Assembly: GCF_004011805.1 (NCBI RefSeq)
Contig: NZ_RCHJ01000030.1
Coordinates: forward strand, 1-55,331
Source of the DNA: Piscinibacter defluvii
Lineage (GTDB): Bacteria; Pseudomonadota; Gammaproteobacteria; Burkholderiales; Burkholderiaceae_C
Length of the DNA stretch: 55,331 nucleotides
Direction: 5' to 3'
Shown: positions 43,920 to 54,190 of the stretch, in pieces
Layout: every line of letters starts with the position of its first letter
Numbering within the stretch: the first letter of the stretch is position 1
Notes under the pieces: generated by a model
Database searches by the model: none
Seen by the model: only the letters and a program-made list of their open reading frames with translations
What the model was told of the DNA's origin: nothing
Translations under genes and position numbers: made by a program

Positions 43920-44360
43920 TCAGGCCGCGACGGAGCCGCCGGCGGCCTCGATGGCCGCCTTGGCGCCGGCGGTCGCGCCGATGCCCTTCAGGACGATCTT
44001 CTTGGTCAACTCGCCGGTCTTGATGACCTTGACGGTGTCGGCCAGCTGGCTCACCAGCTTGGCCTGCTTCAGGACGAGCAGGTCCACCTCGGCAGCGCCG
44101 AGCTTCTCGAGGTCGCCCAGCGTCACCTCGGCGTTGAACTTCTGCTGCGCCGACTTGAAGCCGCGCTTGGGCAGGCGGCGCTGCAGCGGCATCTGGCCGC
44201 CTTCGAAGCCGACCTTGTGGTAGCCGCCCGCACGCGACTTCTGGCCCTTGTGGCCGCGGCCCGCGGTCTTGCCCAGGCCCGAGCCGATGCCGCGGCCGAC
44301 GCGGCGGCGCGCCTTCTTGCTGCCCTCGGCGGGCTTGATGGAGTTCAGTTCCATGATCAC
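43920..44360 (-). CDS. rplO: 50S ribosomal protein L15
   Basis: This 146-aa protein begins [20 protein letters not shown], with the Gly/Lys/Arg-rich N-terminal extension ([19 protein letters not shown]) that threads into 23S rRNA. An ATG two codons in (MELNS) is an alternative start; the first ATG overlaps the rpmD stop by 4 bp. Confidence 0.96.
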   Translation of the reverse strand: MIMELNSIKPAEGSKKARRRVGRGIGSGLGKTAGRGHKGQKSRAGGYHKVGFEGGQMPLQRRLPKRGFKSAQQKFNAEVTLGDLEKLGAAEVDLLVLKQAKLVSQLADTVKVIKTGELTKKIVLKGIGATAGAKAAIEAAGGSVAA

Positions 44361-44539
44361 AGCACCTTCACCAGGTACGAGACCTTGTTGATCATCCCGC
44401 GCACCGCGGGGGTGTCTTCCAGGGTCGACTCGCTGTTGAGCTTGCGCAGGCCCAGGCCGCGCACCGTCGCGCGGTGCGACTCGCGCGTGCCGGCGATGCT
44501 GCGCACCAGCTTGACCTTGACAGTTTTCTTGTCAGCCAT
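44357..44539 (-). CDS. rpmD: 50S ribosomal protein L30
   Basis: This 60-aa protein carries [20 protein letters not shown], the conserved L30 start. It lies 19 bp after rpsE and overlaps rplO. Confidence 0.96.
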   Translation of the reverse strand: MADKKTVKVKLVRSIAGTRESHRATVRGLGLRKLNSESTLEDTPAVRGMINKVSYLVKVL

Positions 44540-44558
44540 GACTTCTCTCCGCAGCCGC

Positions 44559-45077
44559 TCAGCCGAACAGCTGCTCGACGGTCATGCCGCGCTTGGCGGC
44601 GACCTCGGCCGGCGTGGTCGAGCTCCGCAGTGCGTCCAGCGTGGCGCGCACCATGTTGTACGGGTTGGTCGAGCCGTGGCTCTTGGCCACGATGTCGGTC
44701 ACGCCCATCACCTCGAACACCGCACGCATCGGGCCGCCGGCGATGATGCCGTCACCCTGCTTGGCCGGCGCCATCAGCACCTTGGCCGAGCCGTGCTCGC
44801 CGACCACCTTGTGGTGGATCGTGCCGTCCTTCAGCTGGACCTTGAACATGTTGCGGCGCGCGGCTTCCATTGCCTTCTGCACCGCCACCGGCACTTCGCG
44901 CGCCTTGCCCTTGCCCATGCCGATGCGGCCGTCGCCGTCGCCCACCACGGTCAGCGCGGCGAAGCCGAGGATGCGGCCGCCCTTCACCACCTTGGTGACG
45001 CGGTTCACCGCGATCATCTTTTCCTTCAGGCCGTCGTCGCGGCCTTCGTCCTGAACGCGGGGTTGGAACTTTGCCAT
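44559..45077 (-). CDS. rpsE: 30S ribosomal protein S5
   Basis: This 172-aa protein starts at the ATG at 45077 ([12 protein letters not shown]); the longer open frame upstream belongs to the end of rplR in another frame. It has the double-stranded-RNA-like N-domain ([20 protein letters not shown]) and the C-domain ([20 protein letters not shown]). It helps keep decoding accurate. Confidence 0.97.
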   Translation of the reverse strand: MAKFQPRVQDEGRDDGLKEKMIAVNRVTKVVKGGRILGFAALTVVGDGDGRIGMGKGKAREVPVAVQKAMEAARRNMFKVQLKDGTIHHKVVGEHGSAKVLMAPAKQGDGIIAGGPMRAVFEVMGVTDIVAKSHGSTNPYNMVRATLDALRSSTTPAEVAAKRGMTVEQLFG

Positions 45078-45093
45078 CTCGTGTCTTCCTTGC

Positions 45094-45462
45094 TCAGAAC
45101 TGCAGGCCGGCTTCGCGCGCCGCGTCCGCCAGGGCCTTGACGCGGCCGTGGTAGGCGAAGCCCGCACGGTCGAAGGCCACCTTCTCGATGCCGGCGGCCT
45201 TGGCCTTCTCGGCGATGCGCTTGCCGATCACGGTCGCGGCAGCGACGTTGCCGCCCTTGCCGGGCGCGCCGAGTTCCTTGCGCACGTCGGCCTCGGCGGT
45301 CGAGGCGCTCGCCAGCACCTTGGTGCCGTCCTCGGAGATCACGCTGGCGTAGATGTGCAGGTTCGTGCGATGCACCATCAGGCGCGCGATCACCTGCGTG
45401 GCGATGCGGGCGCGGGTCTGACGGGAGCGGCGGATGCGCTGTTCCTTCTTGGTCAGGGACAT
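45094..45462 (-). CDS. rplR: 50S ribosomal protein L18
   Basis: This 122-aa 5S-rRNA-binding protein shows [17 protein letters not shown] and ends [20 protein letters not shown]. It begins 12 bp after rplF. Confidence 0.97.
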   Translation of the reverse strand: MSLTKKEQRIRRSRQTRARIATQVIARLMVHRTNLHIYASVISEDGTKVLASASTAEADVRKELGAPGKGGNVAAATVIGKRIAEKAKAAGIEKVAFDRAGFAYHGRVKALADAAREAGLQF

Positions 45463-45474
45463 GGTCGTCGCTCC

Positions 45475-46008
45475 TTACTTCTTCTTGGTTTCCTTGAGGG
45501 AAACCTTCTCGTCGGCGTAGCGGATGCCCTTGCCCTTGTAGGGCTCGGGCGGACGGATCGCGCGGACTTCCGCGGCGACCTGGCCCACCACCTGACGGTC
45601 GGCGCCCTTGATCACGATCTCGGTCTGCGTCGGGCACTCGACCTTGATGCCGGCCGGCATGTCCTTGGCGACCGGGTGCGAGAAGCCGATCTGCAGGTTC
45701 AGCTTGCTGCCGGCGGCCTGGGCACGGAAGCCCACGCCGACCAGCGTCAGCTTCTTCTCGAAACCCTTGCTGACGCCGGTCACCATGTTGGCCACCAGCG
45801 CGCGCATCGTGCCGCTCATCGCATCGGCCTCGGTCGACTCGTTGGCCGGGCTGAACTGCAGCTTGCCGCCTTCGCTCTTGACCGTCACCAGCGCATTGAC
45901 CGGGCGCACCAGCGTGCCCAGCGCGCCCTTGACGCTGATCTGATCGGCGTTGACCGACACGTCCACACCTTGCGGCAGGGCGATCGGCATCTTTCCCACG
46001 CGAGACAT
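45475..46008 (-). CDS. rplF: 50S ribosomal protein L6
   Basis: This 177-aa protein of two similar domains begins [15 protein letters not shown], and its second domain ends with [20 protein letters not shown], the family tail. It lies 11 bp after rpsH. Confidence 0.97.
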   Translation of the reverse strand: MSRVGKMPIALPQGVDVSVNADQISVKGALGTLVRPVNALVTVKSEGGKLQFSPANESTEADAMSGTMRALVANMVTGVSKGFEKKLTLVGVGFRAQAAGSKLNLQIGFSHPVAKDMPAGIKVECPTQTEIVIKGADRQVVGQVAAEVRAIRPPEPYKGKGIRYADEKVSLKETKKK

Positions 46009-46019
46009 GTTCTTGCTCC

Positions 46020-46415
46020 TCAGGCGACGTAGCAGAGCACTTCGCCGCCGATGCCGGCCTGGCGTGCCTTGCGGTCGGTCATCACGCCCTTGGGCGTGGT
46101 GACGATGGCCACGCCCAGCCCGTTCATCACGGACGGGATGTCGTGGCGGCCCTTGTAGATGCGCAGGCCCGGGCGACTGACGCGCTCGAGCTGCTCGATG
46201 ACCGGTCGACCGGCGTAGTACTTCAGCGCGATCTCGAGCTCGGCCTTGGCCGGTTCGCCGCGCACCGCGAAGCTCTCGATGTAGCCCTCGTCCTTCAGGA
46301 CCTTGGCGATCGCGACCTTCAGCTTGGACGCCGGCATCGACACGCTGGCCTTCTCGACCATCTGCGCGTTGCGGATGCGCGTCAGCATGTCCGCGATGGG
46401 ATCACTCATGCTCAT
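46020..46415 (-). CDS. rpsH: 30S ribosomal protein S8
   Basis: This 131-aa protein begins [18 protein letters not shown]; the second ATG two codons in is the usual start of S8, so either may be used. The C-terminus ([20 protein letters not shown]) is the conserved RNA-binding part. In Enterobacteria S8 represses the spc operon. Confidence 0.96.
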   Translation of the reverse strand: MSMSDPIADMLTRIRNAQMVEKASVSMPASKLKVAIAKVLKDEGYIESFAVRGEPAKAELEIALKYYAGRPVIEQLERVSRPGLRIYKGRHDIPSVMNGLGVAIVTTPKGVMTDRKARQAGIGGEVLCYVA

Positions 46416-46436
46416 GGGTTATCTCCTATGCGCCGA

Positions 46437-46742
46437 TCACCAGCTGGCCTTGACGACACCGGGGATGTCGCCCTTGAAGGCCAGTTCGCGGATCTTGTTG
46501 CGGGCCAGACCGAACTTGCGGAACGTGCCGCGGGGACGGCCGGTCAGCTCGCAGCGGTTGCGCAGGCGCGTCGGGTAGGCGTTGCGCGGCAGCTTCTGCA
46601 GCTCCAGGCGGGCGGCGTAGCGCTCGTCGTCGGACTTCTTGGCGTCGTTGGCGACGGCCTTGAGTTCGTCGTACTTCTTCTTGTACTTGGCGACCAGTTG
46701 CTCGCGCTTCTCTTCGCGCTTGATCAAAGACAGCTTAGCCAC
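46437..46742 (-). CDS. rpsN: 30S ribosomal protein S14
   Basis: This 101-aa protein starts at a GTG at 46742 ([17 protein letters not shown]), 8 bp after rplE. No ATG is available at the proper place, so the non-ATG start is firm. It is the long, zinc-free form of S14: the CxxC pairs of the short form are absent. It ends [13 protein letters not shown]. Confidence 0.95.
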   Translation of the reverse strand: MAKLSLIKREEKREQLVAKYKKKYDELKAVANDAKKSDDERYAARLELQKLPRNAYPTRLRNRCELTGRPRGTFRKFGLARNKIRELAFKGDIPGVVKASW

Positions 46743-46750
46743 GGGCCACC

Positions 46751-47332
46751 TCAGTTCTTGAACGGGAACTTGAATGCGGCGAGCAGCGCCTTGCATTCGT
46801 CGTCGGTCTTCGCGGTCGTCGTGATGCTGATGTTCAGCCCGCGCAGCGCGTCGATCTTGTCGTAGTCGATCTCGGGGAAGATGATCTGCTCCTTCACCCC
46901 GATGTTGTAGTTGCCGCGGCCGTCGAACGAGCGGCCCGAGATGCCGCGGAAGTCGCGCACGCGCGGCAGCGCGATCGTCACGAAGCGGTCGATGAACTCG
47001 TACATGCGAACGCCGCGCAGCGTGACCATCGTGCCGATGGGCACGTTCTCGCGGATCTTGAAGTTCGCGATCGCCTTGCGCGACTTGGTCACGACCGGCT
47101 TCTGGCCCGCGATCTTGGTGAGGTCGCCGACGGCGTTGTCCATCACCTTCTTGTCCGCCACCGCCTCGCTCACGCCCATGTTCAGCGTGATCTTGGTGAT
47201 GCGCGGGACCTGCATCGTGGTCTTGTAGCCGAACTTCTTCATGAGGTCCGGCACGATCTTCTCGCGGTAGACGGCCTGCAGGCGGGCCGACTTCGGCTCG
47301 GCGCCCTGGGCAGCAGCTTGTTGTTTCGCCAT
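46751..47332 (-). CDS. rplE: 50S ribosomal protein L5
   Basis: This protein is 193 aa from the ATG at 47332; a TTG at 47341 is a weaker alternative. It contains [17 protein letters not shown] and [20 protein letters not shown], both diagnostic. The first ~12 residues ([12 protein letters not shown]) are an Ala/Gln-rich extension beyond the Enterobacterial length of 179. It binds 5S rRNA. Confidence 0.96.
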   Translation of the reverse strand: MAKQQAAAQGAEPKSARLQAVYREKIVPDLMKKFGYKTTMQVPRITKITLNMGVSEAVADKKVMDNAVGDLTKIAGQKPVVTKSRKAIANFKIRENVPIGTMVTLRGVRMYEFIDRFVTIALPRVRDFRGISGRSFDGRGNYNIGVKEQIIFPEIDYDKIDALRGLNISITTTAKTDDECKALLAAFKFPFKN

Positions 47333-47346
47333 GGTCAGCAACCCTC

Positions 47347-47664
47347 TCAGGCCTTGATCTCTTCGCCGCTGGACTTGTAGACGCGCACCTTCTTGCCGTC
47401 GCCCAGGACCTTGACGCCGACGCGGTCGGCCTTGCCGGTGGTCGCGTTGTAGATCGCGACATTGCTCTGGTGGATCGACAGCGTCTTGTCGACCACGCCG
47501 CCGGTCGTGCCCTTCATCGGGTTCGGCTTGACGTGCTTCTTCACGACGTTGACGCCCTCGACGACGATGCGCTCGTCGTCGACGCGCTGCAGCACGGTGC
47601 CGCGCTTGCCCTTGTCGCGACCGGTCAGCACGATGACCTGGTCGCCCTTGCGAATCTTGTTCAT
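47347..47664 (-). CDS. rplX: 50S ribosomal protein L24
   Basis: This 105-aa KOW-domain protein, [20 protein letters not shown], is an assembly initiator of the large subunit. It lies 22 bp after rplN. Confidence 0.97.
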   Translation of the reverse strand: MNKIRKGDQVIVLTGRDKGKRGTVLQRVDDERIVVEGVNVVKKHVKPNPMKGTTGGVVDKTLSIHQSNVAIYNATTGKADRVGVKVLGDGKKVRVYKSSGEEIKA

Positions 47665-47686
47665 GGCCTGTCCTTCCGCTCGACGC

Positions 47687-48055
47687 TCAGAGCACTTCCG
47701 GCGCGAGCGACACGATCTTCATGAAGCGCTCGGTGCGCAGCTCGCGCGTCACCGGCCCGAAGATGCGGGTGCCGATCGGCTCGAGCTTGGCGTTCAGCAG
47801 CACGGCGGCGTTGCCGTCGAACTTGACCAGCGAGCCGTCCTGGCGGCGCACGCCCTTGGCGGTGCGCACGACGACGGCGCTGTAGACCTCGCCCTTCTTG
47901 ACGCGGCCACGCGGCGCGGCTTCCTTGATGGAAACCTTGATGACGTCGCCGATGCCGGCGTAGCGGCGCTTGGAGCCGCCCAGCACCTTGATGCACATGA
48001 CGGACTTCGCGCCAGTGTTGTCCGCGACGTCGAGTCGCGATTGCATTTGAATCAT
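47687..48055 (-). CDS. rplN: 50S ribosomal protein L14
   Basis: This 122-aa protein, [20 protein letters not shown], is fully conserved. It is usually placed directly after rpsQ, but here 1.9 kb with two other genes separates them, so rplN probably has its own promoter in the 176-bp gap upstream. Confidence 0.97.
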   Translation of the reverse strand: MIQMQSRLDVADNTGAKSVMCIKVLGGSKRRYAGIGDVIKVSIKEAAPRGRVKKGEVYSAVVVRTAKGVRRQDGSLVKFDGNAAVLLNAKLEPIGTRIFGPVTRELRTERFMKIVSLAPEVL

Positions 48056-48074
48056 TGTCTGATCCCCAACTTGA

Positions 48075-48092
48075 ACCGGTGCATGCACCGGT
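48075..48092. repeat. 18-bp perfect palindrome upstream of rplN
   Basis: ACCGGTGCATGCACCGGT lies 20 bp before the rplN start codon, on the leader side. It could form a hairpin in the mRNA or be a protein-binding site. Confidence 0.65.
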
Positions 48093-48231
48093 CAGTCTTG
48101 GGCCCCGTGGGTTACCGAAGGGGCGGATCCGAGGCCGTCGACCCGCGAACGCGAGCCGCCGACGCTCGGCGAAGCTGCGGATTATGAGGGCTTCCCCGGG
48201 GCCGTGTCAAACGGCCGCCGGGAAGCCGGTG

Positions 48232-48747
48232 TCACTTGAGCAACTGCCCGGCCTGGGCCAGCAGGGTGCCGGCATCGCTGACCTCGAACTTGCCCGGGCC
48301 TTCGACGTTGAGGGCCTTGACGACCCCATCGACCACCAGCATGGAGTAGCGGTTCGAGCGCAGTCCGAGTCCGCGCGCCGTCAGGTCCAGCGTCAGGCCG
48401 GTGGCCTTGGCGAACTCGGCGCTGCCGTCGGCCATCATGCGCACCTTCCCGGCGGTGTGCTGGTCACGCCCCCAGGCGCCCATCACGAAGGCGTCGTTGA
48501 CCGACACGCACCAGATCTCGTCGATGCCGGCGGCGCGCAGCTGGTCGTACCTCTCGACGTAACCGGGCACGTGCTTGGCCGAGCAGGTGGGCGTGAACGC
48601 GCCGGGCAGGCCGAACAGGGCGATCGTCTTGCCGGCGGTCGACTTCTGGATGTCGAAGGTGTTCGGGCCCAGCGTGCAGCCGTTGCCTTCGACCTCGATG
48701 AACTCCTGCAGGCTGCCGGCGGGCAGCTTGTCTCCGACCTGGATCAT
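48232..48747 (-). CDS. Prx5-type peroxiredoxin
   Basis: This 171-aa protein has the peroxidatic motif LFGLPGAFTPTCSAKHVPGY with Cys55, as in peroxiredoxin 5/AhpE-like thiol peroxidases. It reduces hydrogen or organic peroxides, with a thiol partner such as glutaredoxin or glutathione. A further Cys at WCVSVND is typical of the family but not obviously a resolving Cys. It is inserted in the ribosomal operon between the helical-protein gene and rplN, same strand. Confidence 0.92.
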   Translation of the reverse strand: MIQVGDKLPAGSLQEFIEVEGNGCTLGPNTFDIQKSTAGKTIALFGLPGAFTPTCSAKHVPGYVERYDQLRAAGIDEIWCVSVNDAFVMGAWGRDQHTAGKVRMMADGSAEFAKATGLTLDLTARGLGLRSNRYSMLVVDGVVKALNVEGPGKFEVSDAGTLLAQAGQLLK

Positions 48748-48817
48748 GGGCGCTCCTCGTGGGTTGTGTTGGGAAACGGCCGCAAGTATCTCCGGCCGGG
48801 CGACGCCCTGTCGACGT

Positions 48818-49801
48818 TCAGGCCTTCGCCGTCACCCGGGGGGCGGCGGCGGCATCGCTCGCCAGGCGGGCGAGGTCGCGCTCGTAGCGGGTCAGCGCGG
48901 CGTCGATCGCGTCGGCGTCGGCACCCTCCGGCCATTGCGCCGCCCGGACCTGGATCAGCGCGCGCAGCCGCTTGCCGAGCGTGGCGTCGCCCGCGCCGGC
49001 CAGCAGCCGCGCAAGACGCAGCAGCTCCCGGTCGACCGCCGGCGCCGCGGCGCTCACCCGCACGGCCAGGCGCTCGATGCGCTGCAGCGCCGGGAGGGCC
49101 TGCGCCTGGGCGCCGCGCACGTCGCCGCGCGCGAGCGACTTCTGCATGTCCGCCTCGATGAAGTCGAGCTCGGCCAGCAGGCTGCGGCGGCAGCGATCGG
49201 CCGGCACGCGCTTGACGATGGCCTCGGCGCGCGCGCGTTGCGGCAGCCAGGTCGAACGCATCCAGTCGCCGGCCCGCCGCGCCGGCTCCATCCGCTGCAG
49301 GAACGCCTCGACCTCCGGCAGCAGCTTCTCGAGCGCGGCGATGCCGCCGGGCGTCGCGCAGCGTTCAGCCTCGAGCTCGTTGAGCGCCAGTCGCAGCACC
49401 GCCTGCTCGCGCTGCAGCGGCAGGCGCAGCGCCGGCGGCTCGATGCGGCCGACCTCGACCATCGCCTGCGCCATCAGCGCGCGCGCCTTGTGCAGCAGCG
49501 GCAGCGCACGGTTGGCCAGGTCCTTGCCATTGGCCTCGCTGGCCTTGTCGGCGAGCTTGGCCGCCTCCTTGGCCAGCGCGCCGACCGGCTTGGCGGCCGC
49601 ACGTGCATCGCTACCGGCCAGCGCATCGGCCAGGCGCTTGCGCAGCGCCGCGACCTCGCGGCGCAGCCCGGCGCGCACGCTGTCGGTGCGGATCAGTTCG
49701 ATGAAGTCCTCTGCGCAATCGAGTGACTCGTCGATGTCCGCCACCTGGCGGGCGAGCGCCTTGTCGGCACGGAGGGCAGGCGGCAGGATCGTCGGGCGCA
49801 T
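48818..49801 (-). CDS. Helical protein of unknown function within the ribosomal operon
   Basis: This 327-aa protein starts at the ATG at 49801. It is almost entirely helical and rich in Ala, Leu, Arg and Glu, with long heptad-like stretches (VAALRKRLADALAGSDARAA, LLHKARALMAQAMVEVG), suggesting coiled coils. No membrane helix or signal is seen. It is unrecognised. It sits between rpsQ and the peroxiredoxin gene, with 70 bp to the latter. Confidence 0.7.
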   Translation of the reverse strand: MRPTILPPALRADKALARQVADIDESLDCAEDFIELIRTDSVRAGLRREVAALRKRLADALAGSDARAAAKPVGALAKEAAKLADKASEANGKDLANRALPLLHKARALMAQAMVEVGRIEPPALRLPLQREQAVLRLALNELEAERCATPGGIAALEKLLPEVEAFLQRMEPARRAGDWMRSTWLPQRARAEAIVKRVPADRCRRSLLAELDFIEADMQKSLARGDVRGAQAQALPALQRIERLAVRVSAAAPAVDRELLRLARLLAGAGDATLGKRLRALIQVRAAQWPEGADADAIDAALTRYERDLARLASDAAAAPRVTAKA

Positions 49802-49963
49802 GGTTCGTTCCGGTTGGTCGGGAACGCCATGCTCGGCAGCGCGCGTTTCACGCGGGCTCCGCGCGCCGGCCCGGCGTGTTTCGTTTGTTGGTCGCTGCAA
49901 AGCAAGACGGCTGGGCCCGGTTGCCCGGGACACCAGCCGTCGTGCGGCGCGGCGCGCGGCGGA

Positions 49964-50248
49964 TCAGACCGCCTGCGCCTTCTGGACCAGACGGGTCACG
50001 ACCCAGGACTTGGTCTTGGAGATCGGCCGGCTCTCGGCGATCTCGACGACGTCGCCCAGCTTGTACTCGCCCTTCTCGTCGTGCGCGTGGTACTTGCTCG
50101 ACTTGCCGACGATCTTGCCGTACAGCTCGTGCTTGGTGCGGCGCTCGACCAGCACGGTGATGGTCTTGGCGCGCTTGTCGCTGACGACCTTGCCGATCAG
50201 GGTGCGGGTGTTCTTCGCCTTCGGCGCGGCGGCTTGGGCTTCGCTCAC
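49964..50248 (-). CDS. rpsQ: 30S ribosomal protein S17
   Basis: This 94-aa OB-fold protein shows [20 protein letters not shown] and [18 protein letters not shown]. It overlaps the rpmC stop by 4 bp. It is the last gene of the S10 block before the inserted genes. Confidence 0.97.
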   Translation of the reverse strand: MSEAQAAAPKAKNTRTLIGKVVSDKRAKTITVLVERRTKHELYGKIVGKSSKYHAHDEKGEYKLGDVVEIAESRPISKTKSWVVTRLVQKAQAV

Positions 50249-50445
50249 TTCGCGGCCTCCTTCTTCTTCTCGGCCAGGATGGTCTTGGCGCGCGCGATGT
50301 CGCGCTTGGTCTTGCCCAGCTGCGAATGGTTCGTCAGCTGCTGGGTCGCCTTCTGCATGCGCAGGCCGAAATGGGCCTTCAGCAACTCGCTGACCTCCTT
50401 CTCGAGGCCGGCGACGTCCTTGGCGCGCAGTTCAGATGCTTTCAT
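50245..50445 (-). CDS. rpmC: 50S ribosomal protein L29
   Basis: This 66-aa two-helix protein, [20 protein letters not shown], sits at the polypeptide exit. It lies 10 bp after rplP and overlaps rpsQ. Confidence 0.96.
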   Translation of the reverse strand: MKASELRAKDVAGLEKEVSELLKAHFGLRMQKATQQLTNHSQLGKTKRDIARAKTILAEKKKEAAK

Positions 50446-50455
50446 CGTTTGCTCC

Positions 50456-50872
50456 TCAGGACCCGATGGCGCGCGCCACGAAGGTGGTCTTCAGCGGCAG
50501 CTTGGCCGAGGCCAGCGTGAACGCCTCGCGGGCCAGCGCCTCGGGCACGCCGTTGATCTCGTACAGCACCTTGCCCGGCTGGATCTCGGCCACGTAGTAC
50601 TCGGGGTTGCCCTTGCCGTTGCCCATGCGGACTTCGGCCGGCTTCTGCGAGATCGGCTTGTCGGGGAAGATGCGGATGAAGATCCGGCCGCCGCGCTTGA
50701 TGTGGCGCGAGATGGCACGGCGCGCGGCCTCGATCTGGCGCGCCGTGAGGCGGCCGCGCTCGGTGGCCTTCAGGCCGAAGTCGCCGAAGGACACGTTGGC
50801 ACCGCGCGTGGCGATGCCGGTGTTGCGGCCCTTCTGCTCCTTGCGGAACTTTCTGCGTGCGGGTTGCAGCAT
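50456..50872 (-). CDS. rplP: 50S ribosomal protein L16
   Basis: This 138-aa protein begins [20 protein letters not shown] and contains [20 protein letters not shown]-like text (here [16 protein letters not shown]). It lies near the A site. It begins 2 bp after rpsC. Confidence 0.97.
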   Translation of the reverse strand: MLQPARRKFRKEQKGRNTGIATRGANVSFGDFGLKATERGRLTARQIEAARRAISRHIKRGGRIFIRIFPDKPISQKPAEVRMGNGKGNPEYYVAEIQPGKVLYEINGVPEALAREAFTLASAKLPLKTTFVARAIGS

Positions 50873-50874
50873 GT

Positions 50875-51771
50875 TTATTCTCCTTTGCCCTCGGCGCCCG
50901 GCGCGGCGACCTTGCGCACGCGCTTGACGGCCGGGGTCTTGGGCGCGTCGGCGGCGGCCGCCGGCTTGTCGCTGCCGTCGGCCGGCGCGCCCATCGTCGC
51001 GGTCCCGCGCGGGCCACGGTCGCCAGCGGGGCCACGCGGGCCACCGCGGCGGTCGTCACGGCGGTCGCCGGGGCCACGCGGGCCGCGGCGGTTGCGGCGG
51101 TCGTCTTCCTGCGCTTCCGGCTTCACGGCCGGGGCTTCGCCCTGGCCGAGGCGGTCGCCGCGGTAGACCCAGCACTTCACGCCGATCACGCCGTAGGTCG
51201 TCTTGGCCTCGGAGAAGCCGTAGTCGATGTCGGCCTTGAGCGTGTGCAGCGGCACGCGGCCTTCGCGGTACCACTCGCAACGCGCGATCTCGATGCCGTT
51301 CAGGCGGCCCGAGGACATCAGCTTGATGCCCTGCGCACCCAGGCGCATCGCGTTCTGCATCGCGCGCTTCATCGCACGGCGGAACATGATGCGCTTCTCG
51401 AGCTGCTGGGTGATGCTGTCGGCGATCAGCTGCGCATCGATCTCGGGCTTGCGCACCTCCTCGATGTTCACCGCGACCGGCACGCCGAGGCGGCGGGTCA
51501 GCTCGGCCTTCAGGTTCTCGATGTCCTCGCCCTTCTTGCCGATCACCACGCCCGGACGAGCCGAGAAGATCGTGATGCGGGCGTTCTTGGCCGGACGCTC
51601 GATCAGGATGCGCGAGACGGCGGCGTTCTTCAGGCGCGTCTTGAGGAAGTCACGCACCTTCAGGTCTTCGGCCAGCATGCCGGCGAAGTTCTGGTTCGAC
51701 GCATACCAGCGCGAGGACCAGTTCCGCGTGACCGGCAGACGGAAGCCGACCGGATGAATTTTCTGTCCCAT
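50875..51771 (-). CDS. rpsC: 30S ribosomal protein S3, with long C-terminal tail
   Basis: This is 298 aa against 233 in E. coli. Residues 1-210 are ordinary S3 with the KH motif ([20 protein letters not shown]) and the C-domain ([13 protein letters not shown]). The last ~80 residues are a low-complexity tail: Arg/Asp/Gly/Pro-rich units ([20 protein letters not shown]), then Ala/Lys-rich to the end. S3 lines the mRNA entry site, so the tail lies at the solvent side. Confidence 0.96.
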   Translation of the reverse strand: MGQKIHPVGFRLPVTRNWSSRWYASNQNFAGMLAEDLKVRDFLKTRLKNAAVSRILIERPAKNARITIFSARPGVVIGKKGEDIENLKAELTRRLGVPVAVNIEEVRKPEIDAQLIADSITQQLEKRIMFRRAMKRAMQNAMRLGAQGIKLMSSGRLNGIEIARCEWYREGRVPLHTLKADIDYGFSEAKTTYGVIGVKCWVYRGDRLGQGEAPAVKPEAQEDDRRNRRGPRGPGDRRDDRRGGPRGPAGDRGPRGTATMGAPADGSDKPAAAADAPKTPAVKRVRKVAAPGAEGKGE

Positions 51772-51787
51772 GGTCTTCCTTGTGGCC

Positions 51788-52126
51788 TCAGTCGCCGACG
51801 GTGACGAAGATGTGGCAGGTGGGCTTGCTGATGCGGTTGCCGCGGCCCTTGGCGCGCGCGGAGAAACGCTTCAGCGTCGCAGCCTGCTCGACGAAGATCG
51901 TCTTCACCTTCAGCTCGTCGATGTCGGCACCGTCGTTGTGCTCGGCGTTGGCGATGGCCGACTCGAGCGCCTTCTTGATGATGCCGGCGGCCTTCTTGGG
52001 CGTGAAGGTCAGGATGTTGATCGCCTGGTCGACCTTCTTGCCGCGGATCATGTCGGCGACCAGCCGGCCCTTGTCGGCCGACAGGCGCACGCCGCGAACG
52101 ATGGATCTGGTTTCCATGCTGCTCAT
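51788..52126 (-). CDS. rplV: 50S ribosomal protein L22
   Basis: This 112-aa protein shows [20 protein letters not shown] and, in the hairpin lining the exit tunnel, [19 protein letters not shown]. It begins 2 bp after the rpsS stop. Confidence 0.97.
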   Translation of the reverse strand: MSSMETRSIVRGVRLSADKGRLVADMIRGKKVDQAINILTFTPKKAAGIIKKALESAIANAEHNDGADIDELKVKTIFVEQAATLKRFSARAKGRGNRISKPTCHIFVTVGD

Positions 52127-52128
52127 CC

Positions 52129-52407
52129 TTACTTCTTCGCCGCCTTCTTGTCGGCCGGGTGGCCCTTGAACGTGCGCGTGAGCGCAAATTCACCGAGCTT
52201 GTGGCCGACCATCTGGTCGGAGACGTAGACCGGCACGTGCTGCTTGCCGTTGTGCACGGCGATCGTCAGCCCGATGAACTCGGGCAGGATCGTGCTGCGG
52301 CGCGACCAGGTCTTGATGGGCTTCTTGTCCTTGATGGCGGCGGCCTTCTCGACCTTGGCCATCAGGTGGTGGTCCACGAAGGGACCCTTCTTGAGCGAAC
52401 GCGTCAT
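52129..52407 (-). CDS. rpsS: 30S ribosomal protein S19
   Basis: This 92-aa protein, [20 protein letters not shown], contains the conserved [20 protein letters not shown] segment. It is part of the small-subunit head. Confidence 0.97.
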   Translation of the reverse strand: MTRSLKKGPFVDHHLMAKVEKAAAIKDKKPIKTWSRRSTILPEFIGLTIAVHNGKQHVPVYVSDQMVGHKLGEFALTRTFKGHPADKKAAKK

Positions 52408-52419
52408 GTCGTCGGCCCC

Positions 52420-53244
52420 TTATTTCTTGCGGCGCGAGACGATGAACGTCTGCGTGCGCTTGTTGTTGCGCGTGCGGTAGCCCTTGGTCAGCGTGTTCCA
52501 CGGGCTGACCGGTGCGCGCGCCTCGCCGGTGCGGCCTTCGCCGCCGCCGTGCGGGTGGTCGATCGGGTTCATCGCGACGCCGCGCACGGTCGGGCGGATG
52601 CCCTTCCAGCGGATCGCACCGGCCTTGCCGTACTGGCGCAGGCTGTGCTCTTCGTTGCTGACCTCGCCGATCGTCGCGCGGCAGTCGATGTGGATCTTGC
52701 GCACTTCGCCCGAGCGCATGCGCACCTGGGCGTAGGTGCCCTCGCGCGCCAGCAGCGTCGCCGAGGCGCCCGCCGAGCGCGCCACCTGGGCACCCTTGCC
52801 GGGCAGCAGCTCGATCGCATGGATGATCGAACCCACCGGGATGTTGCGGATCGGCAGCGTGTTGCCCGCCTTGATCGGCGCCTCGGCGCCGGAGACGACC
52901 ATCGAGCCGACTTCCAGGCCACGCGGGGCGATGATGTAGCGGCGCTCGCCGTCGGCGTAGCAGACCAGCGCGATGTGGGCGGTGCGGTTCGGGTCGTACT
53001 CGATGCGCTCGACCTTGGCCGGCACGCCGTCCTTGTTGCGGCGGAAATCGACGACGCGGTAGTGGTGCTTGTGGCCGCCACCCTTGTGCCGCATCGTGAT
53101 GTGGCCGTTGTTGTTGCGACCCGCGTTCTGCTTCTGCGGCTCGAGCAGCGAGGCTTCCGGCTTGCCCTTGTGCAGGTGCGCGTGCACCACCTTCACCACG
53201 GCGCGGCGGCCGGGCGAAGTCGGCTTGACTTTGACGATGGCCAT
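52420..53244 (-). CDS. rplB: 50S ribosomal protein L2
   Basis: This 274-aa protein has the peptidyl-transferase-proximal motif [20 protein letters not shown], with the conserved His. Its start overlaps the last base of rplW. Confidence 0.98.
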   Translation of the reverse strand: MAIVKVKPTSPGRRAVVKVVHAHLHKGKPEASLLEPQKQNAGRNNNGHITMRHKGGGHKHHYRVVDFRRNKDGVPAKVERIEYDPNRTAHIALVCYADGERRYIIAPRGLEVGSMVVSGAEAPIKAGNTLPIRNIPVGSIIHAIELLPGKGAQVARSAGASATLLAREGTYAQVRMRSGEVRKIHIDCRATIGEVSNEEHSLRQYGKAGAIRWKGIRPTVRGVAMNPIDHPHGGGEGRTGEARAPVSPWNTLTKGYRTRNNKRTQTFIVSRRKK

Positions 53245-53558
53245 TACGCGGCCTCCCCGGAGAAGTTGAGCTCCTGGCCCGGCTTCAGCGCGACGTACGC
53301 CTTCTTGACGTGGTCGCGGCGGCCGATGGAACGGCCGAAGCGCTTGACCTTGCCCTTCTGGGTGACGGTCGACACCGACGCCACCTCGACCTTGAACATC
53401 AGCTCGACGGCCGCCTTGATCTCCGGCTTGGTCGCGTCGCGCAGCACCTTGAACAGCACTTGGTTGTGCTTCTCGCCCACGCGCGTGGCCTTCTCGGAGA
53501 CGATCGGCGCCACCAGCACCTGGGCCAGGCGGCCCTCGTCATGCTTCACGGTGCTCAT
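53244..53558 (-). CDS. rplW: 50S ribosomal protein L23
   Basis: This 104-aa protein starts at the ATG at 53558 ([20 protein letters not shown]), overlapping the rplD stop by 4 bp. L23 sits at the exit tunnel and docks trigger factor and SRP. Confidence 0.97.
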   Translation of the reverse strand: MSTVKHDEGRLAQVLVAPIVSEKATRVGEKHNQVLFKVLRDATKPEIKAAVELMFKVEVASVSTVTQKGKVKRFGRSIGRRDHVKKAYVALKPGQELNFSGEAA

Positions 53559-54190
53559 GCGAACATCTCCTTGAGCTGTTCCATCGCGCCCTTGGTCACC
53601 AGCACCTTCTTGAAGAAGACGAGCGACAGCGGGTCGGCGTAGCGCGGCTCGACCACCAGCACGTTGGCCAGGTTGCGCGAGGCCAGCGCGATGTTGTCGT
53701 CCACCTGGTCGGCGATCACGAGCACCGAGTTGTCGGTGCCGGTGCCCAGACCCATGGCCTTGAACTTGGACGCCAGCAGCTTGGTCTTGGGCGCCTCGAT
53801 GGACAGCGAGTCGACCACGGCGACGCGGCCTTCGCGGGCCAGCTGCGAGAAGATGGCGGCCATGCCGGCGCGGAACATCTTCTTGTTGATCTTCTGGCTG
53901 AAGTTCTCGTCCGGGCGGTTCGGGAAGATGCGACCACCCCCGCGCCACAGCGGCGAGGAGGTCATGCCGGCACGGGCGCGGCCGGTGCCCTTCTGACGGA
54001 ACGGCTTCTTGGTCGAGTGCTTCACTTCGCCGCGGTCGAGCTGGGCACGGGTGCCCTGGCGCGAATTGGCCTGGTAGGCGACGACGACCTGGTGCACCAG
54101 CGCCTCGTTGTAGTCGCGCGCGAACACGGTGTCCGGCGCGTCGACCTTCGAGGTGGCCTGGCCTTGTTCGTTCAGGAGCTCGAGCTGCAT
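53555..54190 (-). CDS. rplD: 50S ribosomal protein L4
   Basis: This 211-aa protein starts at the ATG at 54190, overlapping the rplC stop. It has the tunnel loop ([19 protein letters not shown]). In E. coli L4 also represses the S10 operon; whether that holds here cannot be seen. Confidence 0.97.
   Translation of the reverse strand: MQLELLNEQGQATSKVDAPDTVFARDYNEALVHQVVVAYQANSRQGTRAQLDRGEVKHSTKKPFRQKGTGRARAGMTSSPLWRGGGRIFPNRPDENFSQKINKKMFRAGMAAIFSQLAREGRVAVVDSLSIEAPKTKLLASKFKAMGLGTGTDNSVLVIADQVDDNIALASRNLANVLVVEPRYADPLSLVFFKKVLVTKGAMEQLKEMFA

Noticed and set aside
40500-53574. Long plus-strand frames opposite the ribosomal genes
   Set aside because: All mirror well-conserved minus-strand ribosomal protein genes and have no family similarity.
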